Numbered from the stretch's first letter, positions 21,900 through 32,949 are shown. The stretch: DNA of 36,922 nt from Hymenopellis radicata (GCA_015501595.1 JADNRX010000514.1:1-36922), one strand, 5' to 3'. Made by a program: numbers and translations. The notes: a model not told the origin generated them from the sequence alone.

Positions 21900-23580
21900 A
21901 TGGGCGACATCGAACTGTGTTCCCATTGTCACGCTTCGTGGCCCGACTGCGAGACCATTCATATCCCTCATGCCGACTCCGACGATCCCCTTCGCGCATA
22001 TAGAAACCTCTCATCTGAAGAGAAGTCTGCCATGACCGGGCGCATCGAGGCCGCGCGTCCCCCTCTTCACGCTCTCAGGAGAGAAATTGAACGCGTGAAG
22101 CATGTCATGTTCGAGTTGCAGCAATGCCTTGAACGCGGCGAGTCCGACCTAATTGAGAGGGCTATTTTACATACAGCACTGTGGAATACGCGAACTCCCT
22201 TTCGACGTGCTCCAACTCATTTTTTACTTTGCTTGCAACTCGTTCGAGAGTCAAGCCAGGACTGCACTTGTCCTCAGCTCTGTTTGCCATTTTTGGCGAG
22301 TGACAGCTCTGTCGAGTCCGATTATCTGGTCATACATTTCCGTGTATGGGGCTACGCAGGAAGCGCTGATTCAGCTATACCTGGAACGATCGTCGTCTGT
22401 ACTGCTATCTATCAACATCGAAATTCAGCTTCGTGACGATTCGCATTATACGTACTCTCAGGATGCCCTCTTCAGGGTGTGCCACCGCTGGAAATCTGCC
22501 TTTCTCGGTATGAACAAGCGTGACTTCGTCAAATTGAACAAGGCAATTCAGCGGAAACAGGTACCTGCCTTGCAGGTGTTGCGGATTGCAGACGACAGCT
22601 CGGATCTATTGGAAGTTTTGGATTTACGCGGCGCTCCAAATTTACGCACAGTCAGCGTTCACCTCCAGGAGTCCAGAAGCGTCATGGTTATGCCCCTGCC
22701 GTGGACGCGCATCCGTAACCTTATCATCCGCCCCGACAAACGTGCAAGCTACGTTGTTGAGTGCCAGTGGGATAAGGCGGTGTCAGCTATCAAGCCTCGA
22801 ACTGAGGTACGCTCGCTCACGATAGCGTGTTTGGACCCTTCCGAAGTCACATTCCCCACTCTTTTCAATCTGGTGCCAAGCCCGCCACAATTTCGCTTTA
22901 CGTGCCTTATCGTGGCGCCTGAAGCATGGACTCCCACGCTTCTAGCACTGCTCGTGCAGGCCAGCGTTCCCGAGCTTTTGGAATTGATCATGGTTTCGAA
23001 CAGTCCTGCCACGGTAGCGTGGCCTCTTACTGTCCCGACTCAGGTTTCGGAAGTGGTTGACGCCCTTGCGTCCTTTGTCAGAAATTCGACAAGTCAACTC
23101 CAGAACTTGACTGTCACCGATGTGCACATTCCAACAGAGCGTTCTGAGCATCAGAATTGGGCGCTGAAGTCATCTAGTACTTCCACAAGAGCATGGAATA
23201 TTCTCCCTCTTTTGGAGGCGGCGCCTTCCCTCCTTCGGTTGACGTTGACCGAGCTTCAGTCACATCTTATCACTCCCGAACTCATTCAAAGACTGAAGGA
23301 TTCTTCTTTTCTCTCATACTTGTCGGAGTTGGAGTTGGGATGGGCACCTCGAGCCGTACGCTGCTCTTACAGCTTCACGCATTCTAAAGACTCTACACCC
23401 AGCACGCCGAATGACCCAAACGAGTCTTTGACTCACGCCCAGTATAACTTATTATCAACGACAAGCCCTCAGGGTGCGCGCCAGCGGTCTCTCGCGTTTG
23501 CAATCCTCGCGTCACGTCAGTGGGTTCCCTCTCGCGATTTAGATGACTCGCTGCATGATCAGACGGAGTCTTCGGGTTCC

Positions 23581-23593
23581 TCGTCCTCGCTTC
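23581..23593 (+). repeat. Left target-site duplication of the LINE-like insertion
   Basis: tcgtcctcgcttc, repeated exactly at 24104-24116 and single-copy in B1. Confidence 0.85.
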
Positions 23594-24103
23594 TCGTGCC
23601 GGCTGGGAAGACGGGTCGCGCCGCCACCGAGCGCGACTGCGAGTATGACGAAACGAATGTCGCCGACTGCATCGAAAGGGGCCGCCCAGCCTGATTCCCT
23701 CCCAGTCATCGTGTTCCCCCCATAGACGTCCCCAGGAGTACCCCCTCCCCCCAACATCACTCTTCCCTTTTCCTTTTCCTTTCCTTTTCCTTTCATCATC
23801 CTCTTTCATAATTTCTCCATCTACTTCCACGTAGCACACGGGCTTCTGACTCAGACACCCCCTCTGGCTACTCAAGGGCATGCCACCCTTATCTTCCCCA
23901 ACTCTGTCTACACATACCATCTTCGCACCTTCCGTAAAGTAGATCTCTATTCTCAATTGTTCTTCTACTATACTGGTTCCGTCGAGTTACTTACATTACC
24001 TACTCGCGATTACTAGTACGACCATACGTAGATACCGTGGACACATAGGCCGGAAACGGCCTGCAAGCCACGTAAAATAGGAAATAATCAATCAATCAAT
24101 CAA
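23594..24103 (+). mobile_element. LINE-like retroelement insertion, probably 5'-truncated
   Basis: About 510 bp absent from the matching site in B1 (15176-15190). It is flanked by a 13-bp direct repeat, tcgtcctcgcttc, at 23581-23593 and 24104-24116. The right end has a hairpin with a GAAA tetraloop (24047-24062) followed by an aatc microsatellite tail (about 24085-24105). It also contains a C/T-rich tract (about 23755-23806). A target-site duplication of this length plus a 3' simple-repeat tail indicates target-primed reverse transcription, so a non-LTR element or a SINE using its machinery. No RT domain or pol III boxes are visible. Confidence 0.75.
24047..24062 (+). other. GAAA-tetraloop hairpin near the 3' end of the element
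   Basis: aggccg (24047-24052), loop gaaa, cggcct (24057-24062): a perfect 6-bp stem closed by a GNRA tetraloop. A plausible recognition structure for the reverse transcriptase; that role is inference. Confidence 0.7.
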
Positions 24104-24116
24104 TCGTCCTCGCTTC
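24104..24116 (+). repeat. Right target-site duplication of the LINE-like insertion
   Basis: tcgtcctcgcttc, directly after the aatc tail. Confidence 0.85.
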
Positions 24117-24331
24117 CACATTCACAAGGGTTGGACCATTATACCAAAGGCCCCGGTCAGTTGTACGAGGACCTTTGCCAGGAATCCTTTGCCGAGATAC
24201 TTCCCCTGCGAGCTACATCAGGACTTTCGACTGTTGTCCTCAATACTCGTGATGAAGATTGGGCTTCCCCCGTTTTCAAGAACCTGGTCCACGACCTCCG
24301 ACAACGTGGCGTACGTGCATCACTTGCATAA

Positions 24332-25033
24332 CTGGACGGACGATTTGGTATGGACAAAGTTGACGATGTGCGTCTTACGGGGTTCGCGTTCGAGATGGTC
24401 AGGTAATTTAAGGCGGGTCGAGAGTCGAGCTGGCCTTTGGCTAGTGTGGTCTACGCATAGAGGAACATCCAAATCTATTCTTAACAGTCTCAACCTACAA
24501 TGATAGTCCTATTGTACAATAAACAAATACAGCACAGTGACATGTTACTACGTCAAATCGAGCAATCGATTCTGCCCAATTCAGATCAAATACTCCTCTG
24601 GGATCATGTTGTTTGGGAGGAACCTCTCAGCCTGAAAAGATATCGGTGTTTGAGGTACTGCACCAGTAAAACAGTAAAAGGAATCCGGAGTGCAAAGAAG
24701 CTCTGGGTGCACGGCGGGACGGAACACTGTGGGGAGCCGGAGAATATTTGGTTCTCATGAGTGGATTCGTTCTGCGGATAAGGTGGTTGTCTCTTTCCGT
24801 GTCTCATTCTTGCGGCTGAAGTGAAATCACGAGCGTGGGAATAAGGAACTTCCTGAAGTCGCCTGTAGCCTTTGCTCATCTTGCCTTCGTACCACGACTA
24901 TCACTGACATCGAACGACGCATCCCCCGATATTTTCTGTACTAGGAGGGTATCCGACCCTGGAACTCATCAAGTGAGTACTGGTAGTCGTGTGGTTCAAT
25001 CACCTTCGCGCTCATAGTATTTTCTTAGCGGCG
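24332..25033. other. Intergenic region between B2 and A3 (duplicate of 15404-16111)
   Basis: No gene. Contains the A3 promoter and 5' UTR intron (24973-25028). Confidence 0.65.
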
Positions 25034-26734
25034 ATGTCCCATGAATGCACCCACTGCGGCCTTCCTCCGACGAAGAAGCCACGGATTCCCATCCAGTCTC
25101 CATTCGAAACCCACTTGGGGACAACTATTGCTTTCACCGCGCACGTCAATGTTAGAGTCGACATCTTGAATCTGGTTGCCGATGCCAATGCGGACATAGT
25201 GGATTTGGACCGCAATATAGAGAAGATTGAGACTGCACTAGCTGCAGCCAAGAAGGAGAGGGACGAGACAATCGCCTTCCGTGACGCGCACCTCGCGCTC
25301 TTTCCTCCCATCCACCAGCTTCCGGCTGAAGTGCTCCTCGAGATCTTCCACCTCACGTTTGAGAAGCCGTACAACGTGTTTGCTTCATCGCGTAGTGGTC
25401 CGTGGCTTCTGGGAAAGGTCTGCCGGGGATGGAGACAAGTTGCTTGGTCCTGCCCGAGTCTCTGGACCTCTTTTACTCTAAAGGATGGTTGCTACCACAA
25501 AGTCGGTACCAAAGTTCTCTTTGAAGGGGCGCTTTCGCGGTCTGTGAAATGTAACGAGTTTCATATCCCCTTGGGCGGTGTGGAGGAGACACAAATCAGC
25601 GAGATTGCCAAAAGCGCAGAAAGTTGGCACGACGCGTCTCTTAAAGGCTCTATCCAGAATTTCGAACCCTTTCTGAAGATTGGCAAAATGCCTTCACTGG
25701 TGGCGCTTGGACTCGATATACGCGCAGTGCCTTATGACAACTTAGACGCCTACTACCGGCTACTCTCATCGCTTGGTACTAAGCACGTACCACTACTGCG
25801 CCGATTGACGCTGGCTTTTACGCGAGCCTCCACTGTCATCGACATAGAGCCATGTAAGATCAAATTCCCCTGGACACAGCTAGCCGAGCTCGTCGTTCCT
25901 CTCGACTACGTCGCTTCATGCCAGCAACTTCTCACTTGCTGCCCCGACCTGGAAACGTTGAAGGATCACCCTCATTTGTTGCGGTATGAACGGACGAAGG
26001 AAACTCCTGGGCTTCGGGCAGTTGTCTCCCACTCCAAATTGTCCTTCATCGACATGTCTTCCAGTTTCGCAATAACGCTGTTGGATCATATCCGATGCCC
26101 AGCGGTAATGCGTTTATCACTGCCCTGCGCGCGCGCGAATCAGTCCGACGGGGAAGTTCTCCAACGATTCATACAGCGCTCGGAGTGCACAATCACAAGT
26201 GCGGAACTCACCTTCGACGATCGCGAAAAGTATCTTGTTTCTCCTGAAGCATCCCTCTCCGCGTTATCAGGGATCATAGACCTAAGGCTGTCGTTCTGCG
26301 CGAGGCATCCCGAGGGCAGATTCATCGATTGTCTTTCGGACCTGACCGTCGTGCCCAATCTACGGGTTCTGACAATCACTACGACGACAATATCCAGGTC
26401 AATCTGGGAGGCTGAACTCAAGGACACCCTCATCCGCGTTCTGAGTGCTCGATACCAGTCCCCCGAGGAGGCATCTACAGGGACGAATCTACAGGAAGTC
26501 GTCGTTGTGCTGGGAAGAGAGACATATATGCTGCCTGGCAGCCGTACCGATGGATCTGTTTATTACATGGAAGGATATTCATCCGGGCCACGCTGGCGAC
26601 GTGAATCAGAAGAATACAAACGACTGCTACACGAGGACCTTGGCAAAGACTGTACAATCGAAGACCTCGTGGATGCCGACTTTGTTGAGTTTCGGGAACT
26701 AAAGGAGAGAGGGTTGAATTTACACCTCTCGTGA
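25034..26734 (+). CDS. F-box protein, family A copy 3
   Basis: Nearly identical to A2 but with a complete N-terminus (MSHECTHCG, so the CxxC is intact). Coiled coil, F-box (LPAEVLLEIFHLTF) and leucine-rich region are open to a TGA at 26732-26734. At the 3' end the eight bases GGTATGGC found in A2 before the last donor are missing, so CTCTC is directly followed by GTGAGT. Unspliced, the protein ends in LNLHLS. Spliced, the ending is shifted out of the RTLIRYV frame. The extreme C-terminus is therefore altered while the F-box part looks functional. Around 26440-26520 the sequence resembles A4 more than A2, a sign of gene conversion among copies. Confidence 0.8.
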   Translation: MSHECTHCGLPPTKKPRIPIQSPFETHLGTTIAFTAHVNVRVDILNLVADANADIVDLDRNIEKIETALAAAKKERDETIAFRDAHLALFPPIHQLPAEVLLEIFHLTFEKPYNVFASSRSGPWLLGKVCRGWRQVAWSCPSLWTSFTLKDGCYHKVGTKVLFEGALSRSVKCNEFHIPLGGVEETQISEIAKSAESWHDASLKGSIQNFEPFLKIGKMPSLVALGLDIRAVPYDNLDAYYRLLSSLGTKHVPLLRRLTLAFTRASTVIDIEPCKIKFPWTQLAELVVPLDYVASCQQLLTCCPDLETLKDHPHLLRYERTKETPGLRAVVSHSKLSFIDMSSSFAITLLDHIRCPAVMRLSLPCARANQSDGEVLQRFIQRSECTITSAELTFDDREKYLVSPEASLSALSGIIDLRLSFCARHPEGRFIDCLSDLTVVPNLRVLTITTTTISRSIWEAELKDTLIRVLSARYQSPEEASTGTNLQEVVVVLGRETYMLPGSRTDGSVYYMEGYSSGPRWRRESEEYKRLLHEDLGKDCTIEDLVDADFVEFRELKERGLNLHLS

Positions 26735-27101
26735 GTTGCTTGCTTCCCGTTCGGCTGTGATACTGTACTGACTTGGTCTTTCAGAGGGTCGTACTTTGAT
26801 TCGATATGTCTAGGGGTGACATCCATTGAAGATACATACTTGTATGACTATCCGAATTCCAGGATCGCTGAAAGGTAAAAATCGAGTCCTCGAATCATGA
26901 ATGGTTCTTCGAACGTTGTCGCTTTCACAGCACGGTCCTGATCGAAACGCCTTGAATCCTGGACTCAGTGTCCATCGAGTCAGCTTTGGAGGGGGAGAAA
27001 TAACAGTTCTCCACAGTTCGCCATTGCCTTGGTCGGACATTAATGAAAGAAATTAAACGCCGACTATTGTTATAGGTAAAACCAAGAACTGCACCAGTAA
27101 T
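26735..27101. repeat. Conserved spacer between F-box A and BioF-like remnant, copy 2
   Basis: Direct copy of the 17895-18267 spacer with internal deletions. No gene. Confidence 0.65.
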
Positions 27102-27618
27102 CTAGAGCTTCCCCTTCACAATGTTATAGTCCTCTTCCGCGGCCATAGTCATCTTCATCTTCTCTATCGTCACCCAGCGCTCGTCTAGTAACTCATCAAT
27201 CTCCGCCAATGTGCTGCCTGCCTGAATCTCGATGGTCGGACACGTTCTGTGCTACAGCGACAACCGGGAAGACCATGTGGCGCATGCTGAATCCATGGGC
27301 CGTCAGAAATTACCCGCCGCATTTGCAGAAAAGATGGGGAAGACAGGTGAAATATGCGACCCGGTCGGTACTTATTCTGGATCGGCTAGCTTGAAGTGGC
27401 GCTCCCTGAGCGCATTGCGAGAAGAGCTTCAAGTTGTGCTTTCGCTATCAACTATTGGAAGAGGTAAGTACTCCGAATTTGAATCAAGGTGGAGCTTCTT
27501 TCCGTCTAGATAATCCAAGACGCTGCTGAGGATATTAAACCTCGGCGCAGCCGTCGTGAACATGAAGCCGCGGCACGCATAGAGGAGGTATTGCCGGATT
27601 AACGGAGGGCAGATCATC
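27102..27618 (-). pseudogene. BioF-like synthase remnant (unit 2)
   Basis: Copy of the 3' part of the BioF-like gene: the block CPPLIRQYLLYACRGFMF near 27560-27615 and the decayed C-terminal exon to 27102, with several small deletions. Everything upstream (start, DEAH and PLP-lysine exons) is gone. The remnant joins directly to sequence that lies about 1.3 kb further on in unit 1, with atca shared at the join. No product is expected. Confidence 0.75.
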
Positions 27619-27875
27619 ATCCAGATAGGAAATTTCGTTGCACATGGACTGTGCCCTCGGTTCCAGAGAGTCTGAATGACGCAGAGCTATTGAAAGTCTT
27701 GACGATGACTGATGGGAGCAAACAAGCACAACTCGATCATGTGGCCACCGCGTTTTCTTTTCAAACACGAATAGGCGCTTTAACATATCCCATGATACAT
27801 AATTTAGTAGTGCATGCTACGAGTACAGATGATATACAAATCAAGTAAAGGAAAAAGGCGAACAACGATGAGCAT
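27619..27875. other. H2A-2 3' flank
   Basis: Matches 20150-20438. No gene. Confidence 0.5.
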
Positions 27876-28454
27876 CTACACCTCTTGGCTAGCTTCGCCC
27901 TTGCCCTTGCCGGACTTGGCGGGAAGCAGCGAGGTCTCTATGTGGGGCACGACACCGCCTTGCGAAATGATTACATCGCCGAGGAGCTTTCCCAACCTAG
28001 AGAACGTCAACAAAGGAAGCGTTGCAAAATGATTCCGACTTACTCCTCGTCATTTCTTATGGCGAGTTGCAAGTGGCGAGGTACTATTCTTGCTTTTTTA
28101 TTGTCGCGAGCTAAATTTAGAAAAAACGCCATGAGCACTTTAGGACGAGCGGTATGATTAAGTAGCATACCAGCGTTGCCTGCGAGCTCGAGAATCTCGG
28201 CGGCAAGATATTCAAGGACGGCGGCGAGGTAGACTGCAAGAGATTAGGCAAAGAGCGATCAAAGACGACTATCAACACGTACCAGGTGCACCTGCGCCGA
28301 TACGCTGAGCATAGTTGCCCTTCTTCAAGTGACGATGGATACGACCAACGGGAAACTGGAGTCCTGCCTTGGACGACCGCGTCTGCGATTTGGCGTCGCC
28401 TCCAGCTCCGCTCTTGCCACCAGACGTCTTGGATTTGCCAGACTTGCCAGACAT
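27876..28454 (-). CDS. Histone H2A, copy 2 (paired with H2B-1)
   Basis: Core nucleosome histone. Exons 28454-28283, 28233-28171, 28110-28044 and 27996-27876 sum to 423 nt, 140 residues, with no frame problem. It has the basic tail [16 protein letters not shown], the histone-fold segments [40 protein letters not shown] and [20 protein letters not shown], and a C-terminal SQEV. That motif is the kinase target at DNA breaks in fungal H2A. It is divergently transcribed from H2B-1 across a 242-bp shared promoter, the usual fungal arrangement. This is probably the working copy. Confidence 0.95.
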
Positions 28455-28696
28455 TGTTGAGTATTGGGTTGGGTTGGGTGGGTGAGTGGCTTGGGTGGTG
28501 GCAGATGGTGGTGGTAGGAATGAAGAAGAGTGGCAGCGTCCGCGCGGCTTTTATAGCTGTGCCAAACAAAGAAAATCAACAAACAACACGGTCGCGATCA
28601 AAGTCACGTGAATTTGGATATATAAGCAGGGCGGATACTGTTGTTGATGCATTCCACGACTTGCCTTCTCACCACCATCACCACCACTCTATCGCC
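28455..28696. promoter_or_regulatory. Bidirectional H2A-H2B promoter
   Basis: 242 bp between divergent start codons. It contains a TATA element for H2A (TATAAAA on minus, 28547-28553), one for H2B (tatataag near 28619-28626, about 70 bp before the ATG), and a CACGTG motif close by (about 28605). Unit 1 lacks everything beyond 28534. Confidence 0.75.
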
Positions 28697-29282
28697 ATGG
28701 CCCCCAAACCCGCCTCCACTGCTGGCAAAGCGCCTGCCTCCACCGCCTCCAAAGCCCCAGCCAAGACTGAGGGCTCCAAGGCAGCCAAGAAGACATCCAA
28801 GCCAGTCGCAGCTGACGGCGAGAAGAAGAAGCGCAAAAAGACGAGAAAGGAGACTTACTCGTCCTACATCTACAAGGGTTTGTTGTCCATTCGACTTATT
28901 CTTTCTGTTGCTCATTCTGCTTCTAGTCCTCAAGCAGGTCCACCCCGACACTGGTATCTCCAATAAGGCGATGGCCATTCTCAACAGCTTCGTCAACGAT
29001 ATCTTTGAACGCGTTGCTACAGAAGCCTCCAGTATGTCTGCAGTCTTTGGCTTTGGCCTTTAACTCATGTTTCTCCTCTAGAACTCGCTGCTTACTCGAA
29101 AAAATCCACCATTTCTAGTCGAGAGATCCAAACAAGCGTACGACTCATCCTACCCGGTGAGCTCGCCAAGCACGCCATTTCCGAGGGCACCAAATCGGTC
29201 ACGAAGGTTCGTTCCCACTTGCCTGTCATGTCCTTCTTGCCGACTCATGCCCTTACAGTTCTCATCATCGGGAGCCAAGTGA
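28697..29282 (+). CDS. Histone H2B, copy 1
   Basis: Core histone H2B. Exons 28697-28877, 28927-29031, 29082-29206 and 29259-29282 sum to 435 nt, 144 residues, all in frame. It has an alanine/lysine-rich tail ([20 protein letters not shown]), the [18 protein letters not shown] entry to the fold, [18 protein letters not shown], and [19 protein letters not shown]. The ubiquitin-acceptor lysine is in SVTKFSSSGAK (about K137). The ending FSSSGAK is somewhat unlike the usual YSSS tail. The last exon is only 24 nt, so the ending depends on the acceptor at 29258. It shares a promoter with H2A-2. Confidence 0.93.
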
Positions 29283-30440
29283 TCTTGCTGTATTATCTAT
29301 TGTTGCATCTCATTCCATTCTCGGGCCATGTACATCAGTGTATTCTTACGATATCTATACATCTCTTGCAGATGACTCGTTCTGTTCAACTTCAAGCCTC
29401 CTCGTTGATTATTCTCGTGCCTCGTTTGATTCTTTTCAAATTCCTCGCGGCGTTCAAGATCCATTCGAAGGACTGATGAGCAGATACTGAATAGTGGCGA
29501 CGATACTGACAAGGCGGTCTTCCGCTCTGGAGCCAGGTTGGCAGCGCCCACTTTAAGAACTGTCATGTCATGCTTTTGTGCGACTACGGAGATAAGGATG
29601 CAAAAATCGGGTGCGTTCTCTGAGTCTCTTACAAAATCTGGCTTCCTTCTTCTCATCGTTTGCAGCCTGGCTAGTCCTTCGCCGTAATCCGAATATGTCT
29701 CCTGTGTCGCTAAAGCGTTCTGATGCCCTCAGCTCGCTAGAAATGGTATACAGTCCCAGACCTCTGGCGGCCCGATGTGGAACTCTTCGCGGTTATTGCC
29801 GCACTCAGGCAACCGGTTGTCTACAATGAATCACTTATCATCACTACGCGACGCGCTTGTTACGGTTGGCAGTGACCCGCGCACGTCCTTAGTGTTTGTC
29901 AAGCCGATGTCAAACTCAACGGAGTCGGCGTCCCCCAAGTTGTTGAGCAGGATGCTTTCGGTGATCCGCCTCCCTTGTAAAAGATGTGTGCCCTCGATAT
30001 CGTCGACGACTCGTATATTCGGAAGGCGCACGAGCACCTGTTGGACACCGATAGCTTGTCCCACGAACTGACACCCTCCGAGCGAAGAACTTTGGGAGCG
30101 CAGAAAACAGCATCGGATTTCTGAAATCGGATGGATAGTCTCATAACACTCTCGCGTGGGGCTTTCGGGGATGGGTCTACCAGGACTTGATGTAATTTGA
30201 GGTTGGAGGCCTCTTTCTCACCAGAAAGAGTGTCCTGACAATCTGCGAGTCCGCCCCGTCAATGGTGGATCTGAGAGAATTCAGCGCGTGAATCCGACTG
30301 ACAAACCGGCTTCTGCTGGACCGCCACGAGGGGCTACTACTAGTTTTTATTTTCCGCTCTGGTCCTAGGAAGCGAGTCGATTCTCTACCCTATGAGCGAA
30401 ATTTGATCTTCTGGACCGAAAGAATGCAAGGCAGTTCGTA
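29283..30440. repeat. Decayed, duplicated region downstream of H2B, copy 1
   Basis: H2B 3' flank followed by sequence repeated at 33941-34990 with many indels. On the plus strand there are short coding-like stretches in changing frames, such as VAALRQPVVYNES-like and RKAHEHLL-like pieces near 29790-30060. A GTGCGT-TTTGCAG intron-like segment lies near 29610-29668. I could not identify the parent gene. I treat it as a pseudogene fragment of unknown family. Confidence 0.5.
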
Positions 30441-30579
30441 TTTCTCATCTACACTTTGTAAATGACGTGACCACAAGTGTAGTAATATCGTTTATGTTCC
30501 TTGAATGGCGCTAGCGTTTCATTGCTTCCACACTGTCGACCCCACCATTGCGCGAATACCGACTGGTGTTGCAGGCTCA

Positions 30580-30827
30580 CACCTTTCGCCTCCCCTTCCC
30601 ATCTTTTCTGTAAATGCGGCATGTCTCGCTCAAGTTTTTTAGAACAGCACGCGGATTCCGCATGCGCCACATGGTCTTCGTGGTGGGTTCTGTAGGCACA
30701 GAGCGCGTTCGACTACTCATGCAGACAACATATTGACAGAGATTGGCGAGTGGGCAGACCTCATCGGACGCTGGTTAAAGACGGAGAAGATGAAGAGGAC
30801 AATAGCATCATAAAAGAGAAGCTCTAA
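30580..30827 (+). pseudogene. BioF-like synthase C-terminal remnant, inverted (third copy)
   Basis: Matches the last exon of the BioF-like gene, including the MRHMVF block and a terminal AAGCTCTAA. It is on the opposite strand to the other two copies, has stops and frame changes, and is more diverged. Next to the inverted A4 gene, as expected if the A-spacer-BioF block was inverted as a whole. Confidence 0.7.
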
Positions 30828-30834
30828 ATTAATG

Positions 30835-31117
30835 GTGTACTGACTCATGATTAGTAGTTCTTGGTTGTACCTACTATGACAATGGTCGGCGTTGAATATT
30901 CAAGGCGTTTTCGATGCCTCTGGACCGTGCTGTGAAAGCAACGATGTTGTTCTTTAATTTATTGCACCATGGAACAACCATTCGAGGACTCGGTTTTTAT
31001 CGTTCAACGGTCCTGGATTTCGAAGCTATTGAAAAGTCATTTGAATGACAAGGTTACGTTCGTTTACACTCAGACCACGTAGCGGAATACAGGATATTCC
31101 TACATGTATCTTCACCC
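30835..31117. repeat. Conserved F-box A spacer, inverted copy
   Basis: Reverse-oriented relative of the 17895-18267 spacer, between BioF remnant and A4. Confidence 0.6.
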
Positions 31118-32891
31118 TTAGACATATCTAATCAAAGTACGACCCTCTGAAAAACTAAATCAGCACAGCCGAATGGGAAGCAAGCAACTCACTCCATATC
31201 GAGAGCCGTATATCCAAGCCCCTCTCCTTCAGTTTCCGAAACTCGAGAAAGTCGGCATCCACGAGGTCTTCGATTGTACAGTCTCTCCCGAAGTGCTCCG
31301 GTAGAAGTCGTTTATCTTTAATGTCGTCTCGCCAAGACGAATATCCTTCACTGAAATAAACAGATCCTTTGGTACGAGCGCCAGGCAGCATATATGTCTC
31401 TTTTCCCAGCACAACGACGACTTCCTGTAGAGTCGTCCCTGTAGATGCCTCTTCGGGGGACTGGTATCGAGCACTCAGGACACGAATGAGGGTGTCTTTG
31501 AGTTCAGCCTCCCAGATTGACCTGGATATGAATGCCGTAGTGATTGTCAGAACCCGTAGATTGGGCACGACGGCTCGGTCCGAAAGACAATCAATGAATC
31601 TGCCCTTGAGAGGCTCTGCTCCGAACGACAGCTTCAAATCTATGATCCCTGATAAGGCAGAGAGGGATGTTTCAGGAGAAACAAGTGACTTTTTGTATGA
31701 GCTGAATGTAAGATTTGCAGTCGTGATTGTGCACTCCGAGCGCTGTGTGAATCGTTGGAGAACTTCCCCGTCGGACTGATCCGCACGCGCGCAGGGCAGT
31801 GATAGACGCGTCAGCGCTGGGCATCGGATATGATCCAACAGCGTTATTGCGAGACTGGGAGACATGTCAATGAAGGACAATTTGGAATGGGAGACAACCG
31901 CCTGAAGCCCAGGAATATTTGAGGTTTCCTTCACCCGATCATATCGCTCCACATGAGGATCATCCTTCAACGTTTTCAGGTCAGAACACCAAGTGAGAAG
32001 TTGCTGGCATGAAACGACGTAGTCGAGAGGAACGACGAGCTCTGTTAGCTGTGTCCAGGGGAATTTGATCTTCCATAGCTCTATGTCGGTGACAGAGGAG
32101 GCTTGCGTAATAGCCAGTGTCAATCGGCGCAGTTGTGGTACGTGTTTACCAAGCGACGAGGGTAGCCGGTAGTAGGCGTCTAAGTTGCCATAAGACACGT
32201 CTATATCGAGTCCAAGCGCCACCAATGAAGGCATTTTACCAATCTTCAGAAAGGGTTCGAAATTCTGGATAGAGCCTTCAAAAGACGCGTCGTGCCAACT
32301 TTCTGCGCTTTTGGCAATCTCGCTGATTTGTATCTTCTCCAGACGGCCCAAGGGGATATGAAACTTGTTGCGCTTCAATGACCGCGAAAGCGCCCCTTCA
32401 AAGAGAGCATTGGTACCGACTTTGTGGTAGTCACGATCCGTTAGAGTGAAAGAGGTCCAGAGACTCGGGCAGGACCAAGCAACTTGTCTCCACCTCTGGC
32501 AGACCTTTCCCAGAAGCCATGGACCGCTACGCGACGAAGCGAATACGTTGTACGGCTTCTCGAATGTGAGGTGAAAGATCTCTACGAGCACTTCGGTGGG
32601 AAGCTGGTGGATGGGAGGAAAGAGCGCAAGGTGCGCGTCACGGAAGGCAATCGTTTCGTCTCTCTCCTTCTTGACTGCAGCTAGTGAGGCCTCTAGCTTC
32701 TCTATACTGCGGTCCAAATCCGCTATGTCCGCTTTGGCACGGGCAACCAGATTCAGGATGTTGGCTCTAACATTGACGGGCGCGGTGAAGGCAATAGTTG
32801 TCCCCAAGTGGGTTTCATAAGGAGACTGGGTGGGAATCCTGCGTGGCTTCTTCGTCGGAGCAAGGCCGCACTGGGGGCATTCATGGGACAT
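31118..32891 (-). CDS. F-box protein, family A copy 4 (inverted)
   Basis: Intact F-box gene on the minus strand. Exon 32891-31193 and, after a 46-bp intron, 31146-31118 sum to 1728 nt, 575 residues, ending KGRTLIRYV. It starts MSHECPQCGLAPTKK (CxxC present), followed by coiled coil DLDRSIEKLEASLAAVKKER, F-box LPTEVLVEIFHLTF and VCQRWRQVAWSCPSLW, then the leucine-rich part. It has diverged from A2/A3 more than those two from each other. The sequence just before the start (CATAG then agacg) keeps the 5' UTR intron acceptor position. A putative SCF adaptor. Confidence 0.85.
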
Positions 32892-32949
32892 CGTCTCTAT
32901 GGAAATACTATGAGGGCAATAGTTATACGACGCGGCCCACGCGACCGGA

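Larger units (their letters stand above)
21900..24331 (+). pseudogene. F-box protein, family B copy 2, frame-shifted and split by a LINE-like insertion
   Basis: Close copy of B1. The start at 21900 opens a frame with the CxxC and coiled coil (MGDIELCSHCHASW). TTTT at 22165-22168 instead of TTT in B1 breaks this frame just before the F-box, so the frame ends at 22436. The F-box and leucine-rich part continue in another frame from 22153 to 23694. The last 33 residues of that frame come from the inserted element (23594-24103). Beyond the insertion the original C-terminus resumes (LDHYTKGPGQLYEDLCQ to RQRGVRASLA, stop 24329-24331). In this part B2 keeps the longer TTT and CCCCC runs, so B2 shows the intact frame where B1 is broken, and the reverse. 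It is unlikely to make a normal protein. Confidence 0.75.

Noticed and set aside
23755..23806. C/T-rich run as a polypyrimidine tract of a gene
   Set aside because: It lies inside the LINE-like insertion, with no acceptor and downstream exon that fit.
23393..23956. Minus-strand 187-codon ORF across B2 and the insertion
   Set aside because: It spans the insertion junction, so it cannot be an ancestral gene of either part, and it has no family motif.
13504..26734. Possible biosynthetic gene cluster (TauD, BioF-like, aminotransferase-fold genes near each other)
   Set aside because: The neighbours are F-box and histone genes, the BioF copies are decaying, and there is no synthase, transporter or regulator. 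Proximity results from segmental duplication.
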